DNA of 64,000 nt from Acidobacteriaceae bacterium (GCA_003134655.1 PLBY01000060.1:14580-78579), one strand, 5' to 3'. Positions 38,301 through 46,792 are shown, numbered from the stretch's first letter. The notes: generated by a model from the letters alone, not told the origin. Numbers and translations: made by a program.

Positions 38301-39268
38301 ATCGACAGCTATTCGACCGCCATCGCGATCTGAGCCTGCCCACATCTTTCCTGATCGACGGCACGGGCGACATTGTAAAGGTGTATCAGGGCCCGATCGT
38401 CGCCGCGCACGTAGAACAGGACTTCCAACACATTCCCCGAACCGACGTGGAGCGACTGGCGCGGGCTTTGCCGTTCCCAAGCACGACTTACTCACTCGAG
38501 TTCGGCCGTAACTATCTTTCTTACGGTGCATTGTTCTTTCAGCGCGGCTATCTCGACCAAGCCGAGGCATCTTTCCAGCAAGCCTTGCGCGACGACCCCT
38601 CCAGTGCTGAGGCCCTATACGGCATCGGAAGTGTCTACCTGAATCAGAACAAGAATGCCGAGGCCCGCGCCACGTTCGAACGTGCGGTGAAGCTTCCAGC
38701 TAACTATCCCGACACTCTGCCTGACGCCTGGAACAATCTTGGCGTCATCGCCACCCGTGAAGGACATGTGGACGAATCGGTCCCGTGTTTCCTGGAAGCT
38801 CTCAAGTTGAATCCGCGTCACCTGCTGTCACTCGACAATCTGGGCAATGCGTACCGTGCGCAAAAACGGTGGGACGACGCCCGCAAAGTTCTGGAACGCG
38901 CGCTGGAAGTTGGGCCTCAGGATCCCGAAGCGAACTACAGCCTGGGAATGGTATTCGCGCAGGTGGGCGAAAATGACAAGGCTTACGAGCATCTGCAACG
39001 CGCGTTGCAGGCTCGCCCTGTTTATCCCAAGGCACTGAACAATCTGGGCGTACTCTACCTGGTCACGCAGCGTCGAAATCAGGCAGTCGAGAGTTTCGAG
39101 AAATGCATCCGCGTCGCGCCCGCGTTCGATCAAGCCTACTTGAATCTAGCGCGGGTCTATGCCTCGGAGGGCGCCCGCGACAAGGCTCGCAGCGTCCTAC
39201 TCGATCTGCTGAAGCAGCACCCCGATCACCCGCAGGCCAAACAAGCTCTCGAGCAGTTGCAACAGTGA
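35336..39268 (+). CDS. Large CRTAC1/ASPIC-UnbV protein with thioredoxin-like domain and TPR repeats
   Basis: Up to 1310 residues; the start is uncertain (TTG 35336 or GTG 35351). A twin-arginine signal (RRREFLVRFCQGAGATL) near residue 37 indicates Tat export. Residues about 300-760 carry FG-GAP/VCBS calcium-binding propeller repeats (DIDNDGFDDLYV, DYDRDGWLDIYF, DFDHDGFPDLYI). ASPIC/UnbV follows to about 830 (IRWPSGLVQKLPNL). A redoxin/AhpC-like domain spans about 895-1040, but the active-site WCxxC is replaced by K-S-P-N-S (residues 925-929), so both cysteines are serine and it should not be a thiol reductase. About six TPRs end the protein. The architecture is typical of Acidobacteriota and Planctomycetota; role unknown, presumably a cell-surface scaffold. 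Confidence 0.85.
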   Translation: MTRPNVNVSFGSTRDSSRDITLNRAAKPQPSVDLRRREFLVRFCQGAGATLTPASLWGITFPGFRSFLLDSESAAASGFQLHPHYRTERPLDATLRQVRAGLDDFITEKYADQIAAILAEWSASLLRSPLETQAITKVIAADFSGASPLPAGSRVVRSSSVLQVRQNKFAYQEALSRDDFLREWESSLRMFSRIVIAEFQITGIDAAGAASSSVSQPPSRVQTRVRYEIVGTGAGFHREQRVGNWDLVWEPSASGEFRLRSWSAFDETVARSNSPIFVDITTGALGSNSSYSAQLLHGTDYWRTVLDGACGIDIYGHNGVSVADIDNDGFDDLYVCQPAGLPNRLYRNRGDETFEDITESSGLGVLENTACALFADFNNDGRQDVIVVRASGPLLFLNEGGGKFRQKPDAFQFAKPPQGTFTGAAAADYDRDGWLDIYFCLYAYYQGTGQYKYPSPYHDAENGPPNFLMRNNGDGTFRDVTVASGMNQNNKRYSFCCGWSDYNRDGWPDLYVVNDFGRKNLYRNNGNGTFTDVAAEAAAEDVGAGMSISWLDYDNDGAEDLYVGNMWTAAGERVSMQENFKRASSKQVRVLYQKHAMGNSLLRNRSSAFEGTTASAGVGMGRWAWSSDAFDFDHDGFPDLYIANGMVSGASRQDLNSFFWRQVVALSPNEAAASHEYEQGWNAINELIRSDGTWSGYERNVFYANNRDGTFSDVSAAVGLDFVEDGRSFVLADVDHDGRLEVLLKNRNAPQLRILKNVTEDLPPSMAFRLQGTKSNRDAIGSSVTIEMAAGRQTKMLQAGSGFLSQHSKDVFFGLGETKGPVRASIRWPSGLVQKLPNLPINHRILVQEGAEPVRVEPFARPSPTRISASTGSAGEVETIPAKVETWLLAPVAAPDFSLPDRSGQARSLSATRGKPVILNFWTAKSPNSREELRALQKYYAAWSAKGLQLITVNVDDPADDGFRTFTRSLTFPILRASEDVVAIYNILYRQLFDRHRDLSLPTSFLIDGTGDIVKVYQGPIVAAHVEQDFQHIPRTDVERLARALPFPSTTYSLEFGRNYLSYGALFFQRGYLDQAEASFQQALRDDPSSAEALYGIGSVYLNQNKNAEARATFERAVKLPANYPDTLPDAWNNLGVIATREGHVDESVPCFLEALKLNPRHLLSLDNLGNAYRAQKRWDDARKVLERALEVGPQDPEANYSLGMVFAQVGENDKAYEHLQRALQARPVYPKALNNLGVLYLVTQRRNQAVESFEKCIRVAPAFDQAYLNLARVYASEGARDKARSVLLDLLKQHPDHPQAKQALEQLQQ

Positions 39269-39269
39269 C

Positions 39270-40358
39270 TCACGGTTTCGGCGTCGGCGCCGTCAGCAGA
39301 TCGACGAACATCTTGTAGAACCTCTCCGTATCCAGATCCACTTGCACCTCGGCTGCTGGTCCAACGATGGTGGGCTTGTCGCGCTCCGTCCAACTCAGAG
39401 TGTTTCCATACCCCGCGCCGTGGTTGAGGTCCATATCGAGATAACGCGTGTCCTTCGCTGTGATCAAGCTAGGATCGAGCCAGGCTAGCGCAGCGAGTTC
39501 GTCCCACAGATAGTTGTAGTTGCCATAGAGGCGCGCATACGAGGCAACATAACGAGCCGCGGGCGAGTTGCCCGCCTTCACGCGGTCGATCAAGGCTTGC
39601 GTCAGCCGCGTTTTCACGGAGATATCCACGGTGGTGCAGACCATCTTCTTCCACGGCGCCGTCAATATGATGTGCGCCGCTTCTGGATCAAACCAAAGAT
39701 TGAATTCGTGCCGCGGCGTGTTCACAAACTCGGGATCGTCTGTCTTTGGATTCAGACTTCCTCCCATGAACACTAACTCTTTCGCCAGTCCGGCGAATTC
39801 AGGATCGATGGAGAGGGCAAGCGCGAGGTTGGTCATCGGCCCACCAGCATAGATCGTGATCTCGTGTGGGTACTTGTGGACCATGCGCAGAAGAAAATGT
39901 GCGGCATCTTCGTCGAGCGGCTTGGTGGTCGGCTTTCCCTCCGGCATTTCGCCCAACTGGTCGGCCGGATGATAACGACGCGGAGTCCACGCTCCGACCC
40001 ATGGGATGGAGCCGAATTGCCGCTCCCAGAGTTCGGTTTCCTGCTTGCGGCGCACGAGCGGATACTCCGCTCCCGGCACCACGGGGATGTCGGTGCGCCC
40101 GATGATCTCCAGCATGCGCAAGGTGTGCGCGACCTCTTCTTTGAGCCAGGCATCGCCGGTCACTACCGTGATGCCCAGAACTTCGGTTTGCGGAGACTGG
40201 ATCAGCAACAGAATGGATTGCTGGTCGGTTCCACCGGGGCCCGCCGCATCCTGGTCGATGATGATCTTGCGCTTGCCGGAGGACTGCTGGCTCCAGCCTG
40301 CAACGGAGGCAGCCAGCACAACTACAATTCCCACCATCCACAGCCGGACCAATCTCAT
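39270..40358 (-). CDS. Secreted inosine/uridine-type nucleoside hydrolase
   Basis: 362 residues with a signal peptide (MVGIVVVLAASVAGWSQQ). The nucleoside hydrolase core is recognisable: IIIDQDAAGPGGTDQQSILLL, LGITVVTGDAWLKEEVAHTLRMLE, TIYAGGPMTNLALALSIDPEF, ELVFMGGSLN and EFNLWFDPEAAHIIL (the usual NxxxDPEAA). The metal-site motif DxDxGxDD is stretched and ends in Gln instead of Asp, seen in the first segment, so metal binding may differ. It would release ribose from extracytoplasmic nucleosides, feeding rbsK-deoC. It converges tail to tail with the CRTAC1 gene, with one base between the stops. Confidence 0.85.
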   Translation of the reverse strand: MRLVRLWMVGIVVVLAASVAGWSQQSSGKRKIIIDQDAAGPGGTDQQSILLLIQSPQTEVLGITVVTGDAWLKEEVAHTLRMLEIIGRTDIPVVPGAEYPLVRRKQETELWERQFGSIPWVGAWTPRRYHPADQLGEMPEGKPTTKPLDEDAAHFLLRMVHKYPHEITIYAGGPMTNLALALSIDPEFAGLAKELVFMGGSLNPKTDDPEFVNTPRHEFNLWFDPEAAHIILTAPWKKMVCTTVDISVKTRLTQALIDRVKAGNSPAARYVASYARLYGNYNYLWDELAALAWLDPSLITAKDTRYLDMDLNHGAGYGNTLSWTERDKPTIVGPAAEVQVDLDTERFYKMFVDLLTAPTPKP

Positions 40359-40644
40359 CTCGCCCCCTGCGTTCCCGATAGACGGCCAACCAAGCCAGCA
40401 GCAAAGGCTGTCACAAATTCCCGCCGCGTCATGTTAGAAGATTTCTCCATAGATCCCATCGCGCGCCGCAACCAGGCGCAACGCTCTCAGGGCAGCCCTA
40501 GTCACAAAGCACTGCATTCTATTTTGTGCGCCTGCGCTTAGCCAGCGCTTTCTGGTCATGCACCCGCGAGAAGCCGCTCAAGTTGCGAGGTGCTGGGCAG
40601 GCAGATAGAATGCCCGACTAGGCGCGTGCACTCATCTGTTCTGG

Positions 40645-42303
40645 ATGAACCGGTCTTCCGCGCCTGTCTTCATGGGTCGTCTCTGCGCAGTTGCACAGCC
40701 ACGCACGTCCGCGGGTGTCATCAGCTGCGGGCTCGCCGTGCTCGTTCTCTGGACACTTCTACCGCTGTACTCTCAAGGCTCGGCATCGCTGCGCGGCACC
40801 ATTCGTGATGCGCAGGGAAAGGCGCTCGCCGGCGTAAGCATTCAGTTGCGCGCCAAGGACGCATCATCTGCTCAAGTGGTTCATTCGGATGCGCAGGGAG
40901 CGTACAGCTTTGCCGCGCTTCACAGCGGAGTCTACGCTCTCCGAGCCGATTTAGCCGGTTACGCTGACGCCGAGGTCCCTGCACTCTTTCTTGGTCCGAA
41001 TGAAGGGAAGAACGTCGACCTCACCCTGCAGGAAAAAAAGGCTCCGGCATCGCAATCCGACTCTGCTCGAAGGCCGGAGTTCTTTGACCAGCCTCAATTC
41101 ACGGTCTCTGGAGTTACCGACACCACAAACCTCGGTGGGCACGGTTCCGACACAGTTGTGCGAACCCGCGAAGCGATCGCGAAAGAGACCGTCTCCTTGG
41201 GAAAGGCCGCGCCTACTGCCGGTTCTGGCGCAGTTGCCGAAGCCGAAAGGGCCCTGCGCGAGGATGTACAACGCGCCCCAGGCAATTTTGACGCGAACCA
41301 TCGTCTGGGCAAGTTGCTGGCGGAGGGTGGCAAAGCACATGAGGCTATCCCGTACCTTGAGCGCGCCGGCGAACTCAAACCCGGCGACTACGAAAACGCC
41401 TACGACCTGGCGCTGGCAAATGAAAGCGCAGGCAACGACGAGCGTGCACGCGGCCAGGCGCAGGCCCTGCTGGCGCATTACGACAAAGCCGAACTCCATC
41501 ACTTGCTGGGCGACGTTCAAGAGAAGCTGGGCAATTCGCTCGAGGCGGTGCGCGAGTACCAACGGGCCGCAGAACTGGATCCCAGCGAGGCCTACATCTT
41601 TGATTGGGGTTCCGAACTGTTGCTGCATCACGCCCCGGAGCCTGCACTGGATGTCTTCGCCAACGGTAACCGCCTCTTCCCTCGTTCAGTTCGAATGCTG
41701 ATCGGACTCGGCGCGGCCTGGTTCGCTCGCGGTTCCTACGATCAGGCGGTGCAGAGAATCTGCGAGGCGTCCGACTTGAATCCCGGCGATTCGACTCCGT
41801 ACCTGTTCCTCGGAAAAATGCAATCTGCTCAATCCACGCCCACGGAGAAAAGCGTCGAAAGGTTTCACCGTTTCGTGACGCAGCAACCGGACAATGCCCA
41901 AGCGAATTACTATTACGCGGTCGGTCTGTGGAAGTTGCGGAAAGCTCAGGACGCGGCCAGCGCGGCGCAGGTGGAGTCTCTCTTGAAGAACGCGATTCGT
42001 CTCGATGCGAAATTCGCTGCTGCCTACCTTCAACTGGGCATTTTCCACTCCGAGCAGAGAGATTATGCGCGGGCCATTTCCGACTATCAGCAAGCCATCC
42101 AAGCAAATCCGCAGATGGAAGAGGCACATTATCGGCTGTTTCAGGCTTACCGGCAGGTTGGAGACTCAGCCAAGGCGGAAGCAGAACTCCAGAGCTACGA
42201 TCGCATCGCCAAGGAATCAGCCCAGAAAGCAGAGCGCGAGCGGCACGAAATCCGTCAGTTTGTATATACCCTGCGCGACCAGCCTCCAGCTCAAGTCCCC
42301 TAG
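40645..42303 (+). CDS. Exported carboxypeptidase-regulatory-like domain plus TPR protein
   Basis: 552 residues. A hydrophobic segment (GLAVLVLWTLLPLYSQG, about 28-44) is a signal peptide or anchor. Residues 47-130 form a CarboxypepD_reg/CNA-B-like beta sandwich (LRGTIRDAQGKALAGVSIQL, SDAQGAYSFAALHSGVYALRADLAGY). After a Ser/Ala-rich linker, about 8-9 TPRs cover residues 195-545 (KAHEAIPYLERAGELKPGDY, RAISDYQQAIQANPQMEEAHYRLFQAYRQVGD). Similar proteins are frequent in Acidobacteria; specific function unknown. It is divergent from the nucleoside hydrolase. Confidence 0.75.
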   Translation: MNRSSAPVFMGRLCAVAQPRTSAGVISCGLAVLVLWTLLPLYSQGSASLRGTIRDAQGKALAGVSIQLRAKDASSAQVVHSDAQGAYSFAALHSGVYALRADLAGYADAEVPALFLGPNEGKNVDLTLQEKKAPASQSDSARRPEFFDQPQFTVSGVTDTTNLGGHGSDTVVRTREAIAKETVSLGKAAPTAGSGAVAEAERALREDVQRAPGNFDANHRLGKLLAEGGKAHEAIPYLERAGELKPGDYENAYDLALANESAGNDERARGQAQALLAHYDKAELHHLLGDVQEKLGNSLEAVREYQRAAELDPSEAYIFDWGSELLLHHAPEPALDVFANGNRLFPRSVRMLIGLGAAWFARGSYDQAVQRICEASDLNPGDSTPYLFLGKMQSAQSTPTEKSVERFHRFVTQQPDNAQANYYYAVGLWKLRKAQDAASAAQVESLLKNAIRLDAKFAAAYLQLGIFHSEQRDYARAISDYQQAIQANPQMEEAHYRLFQAYRQVGDSAKAEAELQSYDRIAKESAQKAERERHEIRQFVYTLRDQPPAQVP

Positions 42304-42417
42304 CATGGCTGCGATGGAGGTTCGGAAGCTTGTCTGAAAAGCGCAATCATGCATAATCCCGCACGTGGATTCTGTGGGAGGGAAGTTTCCTCCAATACCA
42401 AGCCCCTGCGAGGAGCC

Positions 42418-42528
42418 ATGTCCGAGAGTAGAGAAGATCATTCTGCCAGCCGTGTTGCCACGTACTTTGTGTTTATCGTTCTGGTCGCAGCGATCATCGA
42501 GCCTGCGCTTGCCAGCCTCGTGAAATAG
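42418..42528 (+). CDS. Small single-span membrane protein (36 aa)
   Basis: An ATG with AGGAG just upstream (spacing only 2 nt; GCGAGG also nearby) opens a 36-codon frame. It has a charged N-terminus (MSESREDHSASR), one hydrophobic span (VATYFVFIVLVAAIIEPALA) and a lysine end. It fits a tiny inner-membrane protein. It sits alone between the TPR gene and the DUF507 operon, in an otherwise gene-free stretch (42304-42713). Function unknown; it could be a chance frame. Confidence 0.4.
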   Translation: MSESREDHSASRVATYFVFIVLVAAIIEPALASLVK

Positions 42529-42713
42529 CACCGACTTTCGGGTGGGGATTCCTCCACCCAGTTCTTCCGAATCGTTTCGGACCGTGCCCGCCCGGTATGC
42601 AGGCGCATTTGCCGCTGTACGCTTGTGGCCCCGGACTCCGCTCGGCCTCCCGCTGTGTTACACTTTTTGATTCATATTGACAAACTGTTAGACGCAGGAC
42701 ACCCAATCCACAC

Positions 42714-42992
42714 ATGCTTTTTTCCAAAGAATATGTGGGCTATCTGGCCCGCGAAGTTACCAAGAAACTGATTGCTGGCAAGTTCATCGAGGTCACGGCC
42801 GTTCCCGCGGTGACCGAGCGGGTGAATGCCGCCTTGGTCGATGAGCTTTCCCTTGAGGACCGCATCAACGACGAGGTGCGGGTCATCCTGGAGGCCTATT
42901 CTGAAGAAATGCAGAAGAGTGGCGCCAATTACCAGGAGATGTTCCGCAAGGTGAAGACCGAACTGGTACGCAAGTACAAGGCGGTGCTGTGA
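42714..42992 (+). CDS. DUF507 family protein (first copy)
   Basis: 92 residues, full length for DUF507 (about 90). Pattern: FSKEYVGYLAREVTKKLIAG, then VTERVNAALVDELSLEDRINDEVRVILEAYSEEMQKSG, ending LVRKYKAVL. It is helical and charged, with no membrane span. Tandem DUF507 genes are characteristic of Acidobacteriota and some Deltaproteobacteria; function unknown. Its stop overlaps the GTG of the second copy by 4 nt, so the two are translationally coupled and probably form a heteromer. Confidence 0.88.
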   Translation: MLFSKEYVGYLAREVTKKLIAGKFIEVTAVPAVTERVNAALVDELSLEDRINDEVRVILEAYSEEMQKSGANYQEMFRKVKTELVRKYKAVL

Positions 42993-43264
42993 GACTCAGC
43001 CGCGACAAAGTCAACGTGCTGGCGCGGGCCGTTTCTGACGTGCTCAAACAGATGGACGAAGTCGAGTTCATCGAAGATCCCAACACCATCCGCCAGGAAA
43101 CCCGCAAGATTCTTGAAGAACTGCTGATGCAGGAAGCGAGAATCGACGTCGCTGCCCGCCAGAAGATTGAGAGCCAGAAACGCACCATCCTCGAAGGCTC
43201 GCAAGAGTGGGACATCCTCTACCGCAAGTACTACAACGAGGAAGTAAAAAAGCTCGGCGTCTAA
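42989..43264 (+). CDS. DUF507 family protein (second copy)
   Basis: 91 residues starting with GTG inside the end of the first DUF507 gene. The sequence is MRLSRDKVNVLARAVSDVLK, VEFIEDPNTIRQETRKILEELLMQEARIDVAAR, ending EVKKLGV. It is related to the first copy but shifted in charge, consistent with complementary partners. It is followed 41 bp later by queG in the same direction. Function unknown. Confidence 0.88.
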   Translation: MRLSRDKVNVLARAVSDVLKQMDEVEFIEDPNTIRQETRKILEELLMQEARIDVAARQKIESQKRTILEGSQEWDILYRKYYNEEVKKLGV

Positions 43265-43305
43265 CAGGTCCTTCCCATCCGCCACCGCCTTTTCAGAGGT
43301 GATCG

Positions 43306-44388
43306 TTGGCCAGTCAGATCAGCGACGTCAAAGCCATCGTCAAGCGTGCCGCAGAACAAGCGGGCTTCGACCTCGCGGGCATCGCTCCTGCAGCCGATGC
43401 TGCCGAACTTAGACATTTCCCCGAGTGGATTGCCGCCGGCCATGCCGGCGAAATGAAATACCTGGAAGCGCGCAATGATCATGGCGCTCTCAAACGGGCC
43501 TCTCTCGCCACCGCTGCGCCTTGGGCAAGAAGCGTGGTCGTTTGTGCGATCAATTACAACACAGAGAATCCGTACTCTACGCAGGTTCACGATCCCAGCC
43601 GTGGGTGGATTTCGCGCTATGCCTGGAGCCGCGAGGATTATCACGACGCTGTCTTGCGCCGTTTGAAGCAAGTCGAAGTCGCTCTCCGCCAAGCGGTGGT
43701 CGCCGAGCAGCAGCCGGCGCTCACTACCCGCAGCTACGTCGACACCGGCCCCATCGTCGAGCGCGTCTTTGCGAAATACGCCGGCGTGGGCTGGATCGGC
43801 AAGAACACCTGCATCATCAATCAGAAAAAGGGCTCGTGGCTTTTTCTCGGCGTGATCCTCACATCGCTCGAACTCGCCCCCGACGTGCCCGCGCCCGATC
43901 GCTGCGGCACTTGCACTCGTTGCATCGAGGCCTGCCCGACCGACGCGATTCTCGCTCCGTATCAGCTCGACTCCAACAAGTGCATCTCCTATCTCACGAT
44001 TGAGAAACGCGGGTCGATCCCTGAGGACCTTCGGGCGGGCATCGGGCACCACATCTTCGGCTGCGACATCTGCCAGGACGTTTGCCCGTGGAATCGCAAA
44101 GCTCCGGCATCCGCGGCGCCCGAGTTCGAACCCCGATCCGGGCTGGTGAACCCCGCTCTCGTCTGGCTCGCTGAAATGTCTGCGGTAGAATTTCGTGCGG
44201 TGTTCCGCGGATCGCCCATCCGCCGCACGAAGCGCTCCGGCCTGCGCCGCAATGCCGCGATTGCCATGGGCAACAGCGGGAATAAAGAATTCCTTCCTTT
44301 GCTTGACCAATTGGCGGCTGACGAAGACCAAACCGTTGGCGAAAGTGCTCAGTGGGCAAGAGCACGCTTACTGAGATCTACCGAATAA
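43306..44388 (+). CDS. queG: Epoxyqueuosine reductase
   Basis: 360 residues, typical length. It catalyses the last step of queuosine tRNA modification, reducing epoxyqueuosine with a cobalamin and two 4Fe-4S clusters. Motifs: GYFxAG-like substrate region WAGEMKYL-equivalent AGHAGEMKYLEAR, the GWIGKNTCII segment, ferredoxin cysteines CGTCTRCIEACPTDAI and C...GCDICQDVCPWN, YLTIEKRG, and a C-terminal HEAT-like tail (RRNAAIAMGNSGNKEFLPLL). The start is TTG at 43306, eight nt after AGAGGTG. It is downstream of the DUF507 pair, an arrangement suggesting co-transcription. Confidence 0.92.
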   Translation: MASQISDVKAIVKRAAEQAGFDLAGIAPAADAAELRHFPEWIAAGHAGEMKYLEARNDHGALKRASLATAAPWARSVVVCAINYNTENPYSTQVHDPSRGWISRYAWSREDYHDAVLRRLKQVEVALRQAVVAEQQPALTTRSYVDTGPIVERVFAKYAGVGWIGKNTCIINQKKGSWLFLGVILTSLELAPDVPAPDRCGTCTRCIEACPTDAILAPYQLDSNKCISYLTIEKRGSIPEDLRAGIGHHIFGCDICQDVCPWNRKAPASAAPEFEPRSGLVNPALVWLAEMSAVEFRAVFRGSPIRRTKRSGLRRNAAIAMGNSGNKEFLPLLDQLAADEDQTVGESAQWARARLLRSTE

Positions 44389-44542
44389 CACACTGCTTTG
44401 AGACGCCGCGTATTTCGCTGTATCTTCGCTCCCAATCGACACACAAATTCTTTGACCTTCGGTAACTGGTTTTCCCGATTAGCAGCAACTAATCTCTGTC
44501 TAAAGGGTTCTTACTAAGCAGGTTAAGTCTGAATCCTCAGGG

Positions 44543-45910
44543 GTGACCATGTTTCCACGCCACATCCAATCCATGCGGCGCGCGTTTGGCAGTTTGGTCG
44601 TGATGCTCTTGCTCTGCGCTTCCTTCGCAGCGGGCTCGGCCACCCTCCTTTTGGAAGAACCCTATGGCACGATGGGATTTTTTACCGCGACCGGACACGC
44701 CGCGGTGTATCTGTCGGGCGTGTGCGCCGACACCACCCTCGTTCTGCGCCGCTGTGCCCCAGGCGAAACCGGAGTCGTGCTCAGTCGTTACGACGGCGTG
44801 AGTGGGCACGATTGGGTCGCCATCCCTCTGATCCCCTACCTGTACGCGGTAGAACGCCCTGAGGATGTGCCTCTCTTTGCCGATGCCAAGATGGCTCTTT
44901 TTCTGCGCGATCGCTACCGCCGCAAATATCTGGAGGACATCGCCCCTGACGTGAAGAACAGTGAAACTCCTGGCGGAAACTGGTACCAACTTGTCGGCTC
45001 TTCTTACGATCGCACCATCTATGGCTTCGAGATTCAAACCACTCCGGACCAGGACGAGGCGCTGATCCGCAAGTACAACTCATCGCCGAACGTATCTCAT
45101 TTCCATCTTGTCTCCAACAACTGCGCCGACTTTGCCAAGGACGTGCTCAATTTTTATTACCCGAAATCCTTGCACCGCAGTCTGATCGCCGATATCGGCA
45201 TAACGACGCCGAAGCAGATTTCGAAAATGCTGACGAAATTCAGCGACCGTCATCCCGAACTGCAGTTTTCGCGGCTCATCATTGCGCAGGTGCCGGGTAG
45301 CATGCCGCGCAGTTCGACGGTGCACGGAGTGGTTGAGTCTTTCTTTAAATCGAAGAAGTACATTGTGCCGAGCGCTGTGGTCAGCCCGATCTTTGCCGGG
45401 TGCGTGGCGGCGGTCTACGTTGGCACGGGAGCGGGCCACTTCGAGCCGTCTCGCAACGCGATGGTGTTCGTCGTAGGCAACGATTCGGAGCGACCGCTGG
45501 ACCGCGAAGACCGCCGGGCTTATCAGCTGCAGTTGAAACATTTTCTGGCGGGTGCCTATCCTGAAAAGCCCGGACAGAATGCCGACAAGGTGTGGGAGAA
45601 ACTCCAATCCAAAGCGAAGACCGGCGTCGATGACCAGGGAAGACCAGTCCTGCAAGTGCAGGTCGGAGACAGCATCGTGCAGGTTGGCGTGGCCGCCGAC
45701 AACGTTTTGAACGGGAATGCCCCGCCACAACTGGTGCGTCAGTTGCTTGAAGCCCGTCTTCAATCGGAACTGCGGAGCAGATCATCGCAGGGCATTTCCG
45801 AAGCTGAAGTGGATCGTGACTGGAAACTGCTCCAGAAGACCGTGGATGTGTCGCCGTTTACGGCACACTCAGCGCCGCACTCGGAGAATGTCCGCGGAAA
45901 CCACCCTTGA
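44543..45910 (+). CDS. Secreted papain-like (NlpC/P60 or DUF4105-type) protein
   Basis: 455 residues with a signal peptide (FGSLVVMLLLCASFAAGSA). TATGHAAVYLSGVC provides a His and SNNCADFAKDVLNFYYPKS a Cys-Ala-Asp pair, the permuted His/Cys arrangement of lipoprotein-processing or amidase-like papain-fold enzymes. The C-terminal 200 residues (from about 255) lack a known domain and include two more weakly hydrophobic strands. Its substrate could be a lipid or peptide at the cell envelope; this is inferred. The gene converges on the STN gene with a shared terminator hairpin. Confidence 0.55.
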   Translation: MTMFPRHIQSMRRAFGSLVVMLLLCASFAAGSATLLLEEPYGTMGFFTATGHAAVYLSGVCADTTLVLRRCAPGETGVVLSRYDGVSGHDWVAIPLIPYLYAVERPEDVPLFADAKMALFLRDRYRRKYLEDIAPDVKNSETPGGNWYQLVGSSYDRTIYGFEIQTTPDQDEALIRKYNSSPNVSHFHLVSNNCADFAKDVLNFYYPKSLHRSLIADIGITTPKQISKMLTKFSDRHPELQFSRLIIAQVPGSMPRSSTVHGVVESFFKSKKYIVPSAVVSPIFAGCVAAVYVGTGAGHFEPSRNAMVFVVGNDSERPLDREDRRAYQLQLKHFLAGAYPEKPGQNADKVWEKLQSKAKTGVDDQGRPVLQVQVGDSIVQVGVAADNVLNGNAPPQLVRQLLEARLQSELRSRSSQGISEAEVDRDWKLLQKTVDVSPFTAHSAPHSENVRGNHP

Positions 45911-45942
45911 TTTGTTGCGCAGTGAAGATCAGATGAGATGAA

Positions 45943-45968
45943 AAGGCCGCGCCCATGGACGCGGCCTT
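45943..45968. terminator. Bidirectional intrinsic terminator between convergent genes
   Basis: Inverted repeat AAGGCCGCG - 8-nt loop - CGCGGCCTT. Read on the minus strand it is followed by TTTTCATC, and on the plus strand by CTGTCTGTTT. It lies in the 66-bp gap between the papain-like gene and the STN gene, so it can end both transcripts. Confidence 0.8.
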
Positions 45969-45976
45969 CTGTCTGT

Positions 45977-46792
45977 TTATTGTGGTTGTTCTTGCGGTGG
46001 CCGCGGCGGTATGCCCGCGCCCGGAATCGGCGGTTGTCCCGGCGGTTGCTGCTGCTGCAGCATCAACTGCCGTTGCTGCATCTCCTGCAGCATTTCCTGC
46101 GGAGTCTTCACGGGAGGCTGGTTGGGGTCCGCCGCTGGCTGTTCCGCTTCGGCCGCCGCCGGGTCCGCGTTGGCGTCATCGGTGTTCTCGTCGGTCGCAT
46201 CCGCGTCGTTGGCCTCAGGGCCCATCTCAGGTTGCGGCTGCCCCGGACTCGCCTGGACAATTCCGAGTTGCTGTTGCTCCGCTAGTGACGGGCCACTGGG
46301 CGGGCTCACCATTTCCGGCCCGGTTTTCGCCACTAGAACCACGCGCGTCAGCAGCGCGTCATTCGACGGAGATCCCAACAATACATAGTTGAAACGCGAT
46401 CCATTCAGCAGTTCGGCCATGATTTCCCGTGCCGGTCCCGGTCCCAGGTGGGTTACGACCCGCTCCGGTGCTGAAGGAACTTCGATGTCCGCTCCAGTCT
46501 GTTTCCGGACCGCTCGCAAAATGTCGCCCAAGGTCGAGTTCGGCGCGACGATAGTCAATTGCTCATTCTGATAACTCACTTGCGGCGGCACCGGCGCCAT
46601 CGAATCCAGCGGAATCGGCTGGACTGGCCCAGTTGGGCCGGATGGCAGGGGTGGCAGCGGCACCGGCTTTTTCGCCTTCTTGTGGGTCTGTGAGGGCGCG
46701 GCATCCGCGGCGTTTACCATCCCCGGACATAACACGGCGATGCACAGGACAAGACCGCCAGCTACCGTCGTGAACTTCCACCCTGTGCTCAT
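45977..46792 (-). CDS. Exported STN-domain protein with Gln/Pro-rich tail
   Basis: 271 residues. Signal peptide (VAGGLVLCIAVLCPGMVNAADA), then a Pro-rich linker, then residues about 88-160 resembling the STN (secretin/TonB N-terminal) domain: QVSYQNEQLTIVAPNSTLGDILRAVRKQTGADIEVPS...ILNGSRFNYVLLGSP type. The last 80 residues are low complexity, rich in Asp/Ala, then Gln/Met, then Pro (QQQQPPGQPP), probably disordered. STN domains occur in outer-membrane secretins and receptors; alone, it may be an accessory periplasmic factor. Function not assigned. Confidence 0.65.
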   Translation of the reverse strand: MSTGWKFTTVAGGLVLCIAVLCPGMVNAADAAPSQTHKKAKKPVPLPPLPSGPTGPVQPIPLDSMAPVPPQVSYQNEQLTIVAPNSTLGDILRAVRKQTGADIEVPSAPERVVTHLGPGPAREIMAELLNGSRFNYVLLGSPSNDALLTRVVLVAKTGPEMVSPPSGPSLAEQQQLGIVQASPGQPQPEMGPEANDADATDENTDDANADPAAAEAEQPAADPNQPPVKTPQEMLQEMQQRQLMLQQQQPPGQPPIPGAGIPPRPPQEQPQ

